Shown here: positions 63,372-64,000 of the stretch, piece by piece
Layout of the letters: the number at the start of each line of letters is the position of its first letter
How positions within the stretch are numbered: position 1 is the first letter of the stretch
Source: an uncultured Acidimicrobiales bacterium
GTDB lineage: Bacteria > Actinomycetota > Acidimicrobiia > Acidimicrobiales > Bin134
Reading direction: 5' to 3'
DNA length: 64,000 nt
NCBI GenBank assembly: GCA_951813325.1
Contig: OX638350.1
Span: 372,001-436,000, forward strand
Program-made: the position numbers and the translations under genes
Notes under the pieces: model-generated
The model's database searches: none
The model's input: only the letters and a program-made list of their open reading frames with translations
What the model was told of the DNA's origin: nothing

Positions 63372-64000
63372 ATGAAGTTCATCAGGAGGGGACTGGTACC
63401 AATCATCGTTGTGCTGGCACTGGTGGCCGCGGGCTGCGGAGATGACGACGACGCAACGACGACTCTCGTAGCGTTCGTATCAAACCAGGCAGCCGGTGAT
63501 ATGGGGCCAGTGGATGGCATGATCGCGGGACTCGAGGCGTCGGCTGAGGCGAATGGCCATGAGATCCAAGTCGTTGAGGCACTCGATCCTGCCGCCTACG
63601 AGACACAGCTTCGCAACCTGGCAGATAGCGGTGCCGACATTATCATCACGACCTTCTTCGACCTTGGTGGGACGCTCGAGGTAGTGGCGCCAGACTATCC
63701 GGACACGAAATTCGTAAGCGTGGTGGCGGCGCCGTCTGAGCAACCCAACATCAACGTCGTTGACTACCAGTTCTTCAAAGGCGCCTACATCGGCGGCATC
63801 TACGCTGCGACTCTGACGGACAAGGACAGCCTTGGCTATGTCGGCGGCGCCCCGCTTCCCTTTGCATGGGCAGACTTCAACGCCTTCACCGACGGAGCCC
63901 GCTCCGTCAATCCCGACATCGAAACCACGGCTACATTTGCCGACGGCTACGAAGATCCGGTTGGTGCACGCGAACTTGCTTCGGGTCTGTACTCAAGCGG
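63372..64000 (+). CDS. BMP-family sugar/nucleoside-binding lipoprotein (cut by window end)
   Basis: At least 209 residues; the frame is open to the window edge. ATG 63372 has GGGGAG about 7 bases upstream. The signal peptide (GLVPIIVVLALVAAGC) ends in a clear lipobox, followed by GDDDD. The mature part shows the periplasmic-binding fold of BMP proteins (VVDYQFFKGAYIGGIYAAT, LGYVGGAPLPFAWADFNAF, GARSVNPDIE). It differs clearly from the lipoprotein at 58126 and has a LacI-type operator, so this is probably a second importer with a different sugar or nucleoside substrate, continuing past the window. Confidence 0.88.
   Translation, partial: MKFIRRGLVPIIVVLALVAAGCGDDDDATTTLVAFVSNQAAGDMGPVDGMIAGLEASAEANGHEIQVVEALDPAAYETQLRNLADSGADIIITTFFDLGGTLEVVAPDYPDTKFVSVVAAPSEQPNINVVDYQFFKGAYIGGIYAATLTDKDSLGYVGGAPLPFAWADFNAFTDGARSVNPDIETTATFADGYEDPVGARELASGLYSS

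Overview
The window is high-GC bacterial DNA with dense, operon-packed genes on both strands. A PPOX-class (F420/flavin-type) oxidoreductase, a HelD-like RNA polymerase motor, a decayed DUF222/HNH gene, a probable bL37 mini-ribosomal gene and many apparently leaderless genes point to Actinomycetota. The giant secreted fibronectin-repeat protein with a duplicated 'DSDGDDIADVCSLP' module makes me favour Acidimicrobiia, but that assignment is inference. No rRNA, tRNA, CRISPR array, integrase or transposase was recognised.

Layout: (1) 1-0.6 kb: end of a C5 DNA methyltransferase and a cut-off partner gene. (2) 0.6-3.8 kb: minus-strand glycosyltransferase, methyltransferase and alpha/alpha-barrel protein. 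(3) 3.8-13.7 kb: dtd, then a 7.7-kb gene for a secreted metzincin-like protein with about 18 FN3 domains, flanked by imperfect direct repeats of the dtd/lnt junction; then lnt. (4) 13.7-16.5 kb: hemY and hemE. (5) 16.7-18.4 kb: two gene ruins. (6) 18.4-21.7 kb: helD-like gene, PPOX protein, O-methyltransferase. (7) 21.7-27.6 kb: thiC-thiE-thiO-thiS-thiG-tenI-like-thiD behind a TPP riboswitch. (8) 27.6-30.7 kb: a DUF4143 ATPase gene lodged between two versions of the pgi tail, with three 23-bp iterons at its start, then pgi. (9) 30.7-37.8 kb: an ATPase with two FtsX-type permeases, and a peroxiredoxin. (10) 37.9-45 kb: a Rieske-ThDP fusion enzyme, zinc-ribbon and membrane proteins, a LysM lipoprotein, an AcoX/NAD-kinase-like protein, a D-aminoacylase-like amidohydrolase and a small unknown protein. 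(11) 45-59.3 kb: nucleoside salvage and catabolism. (12) 59.4-64 kb: a foldback element, an SDR, a diiron ferritin-like protein, a DUF393 protein, bL37, ychF, and the start of a second BMP-type lipoprotein.

The nucleoside block works as a unit. A BMP lipoprotein, ATPase and two permeases import nucleosides. Cdd, Add and DeoA deaminate or phosphorolyse them, Upp recovers uracil, and DeoC with two aldehyde dehydrogenase-family proteins disposes of the deoxyribose. A strong hairpin after the lipoprotein gene probably sets its excess over the membrane parts.

Three themes cross the window. First, at least a dozen genes show TANNNT followed by 6-9 bases and then the start codon, without a convincing Shine-Dalgarno site: a leaderless-promoter signature. 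Second, three genes (helD-like, peroxiredoxin, one permease) appear to start at ATT or ATA. Third, two genes (the FN3 giant and the DUF4143 ATPase) each sit at the 3' end of a housekeeping gene, with a degenerate copy of that gene's tail on the far side, which suggests insertion at gene tails.
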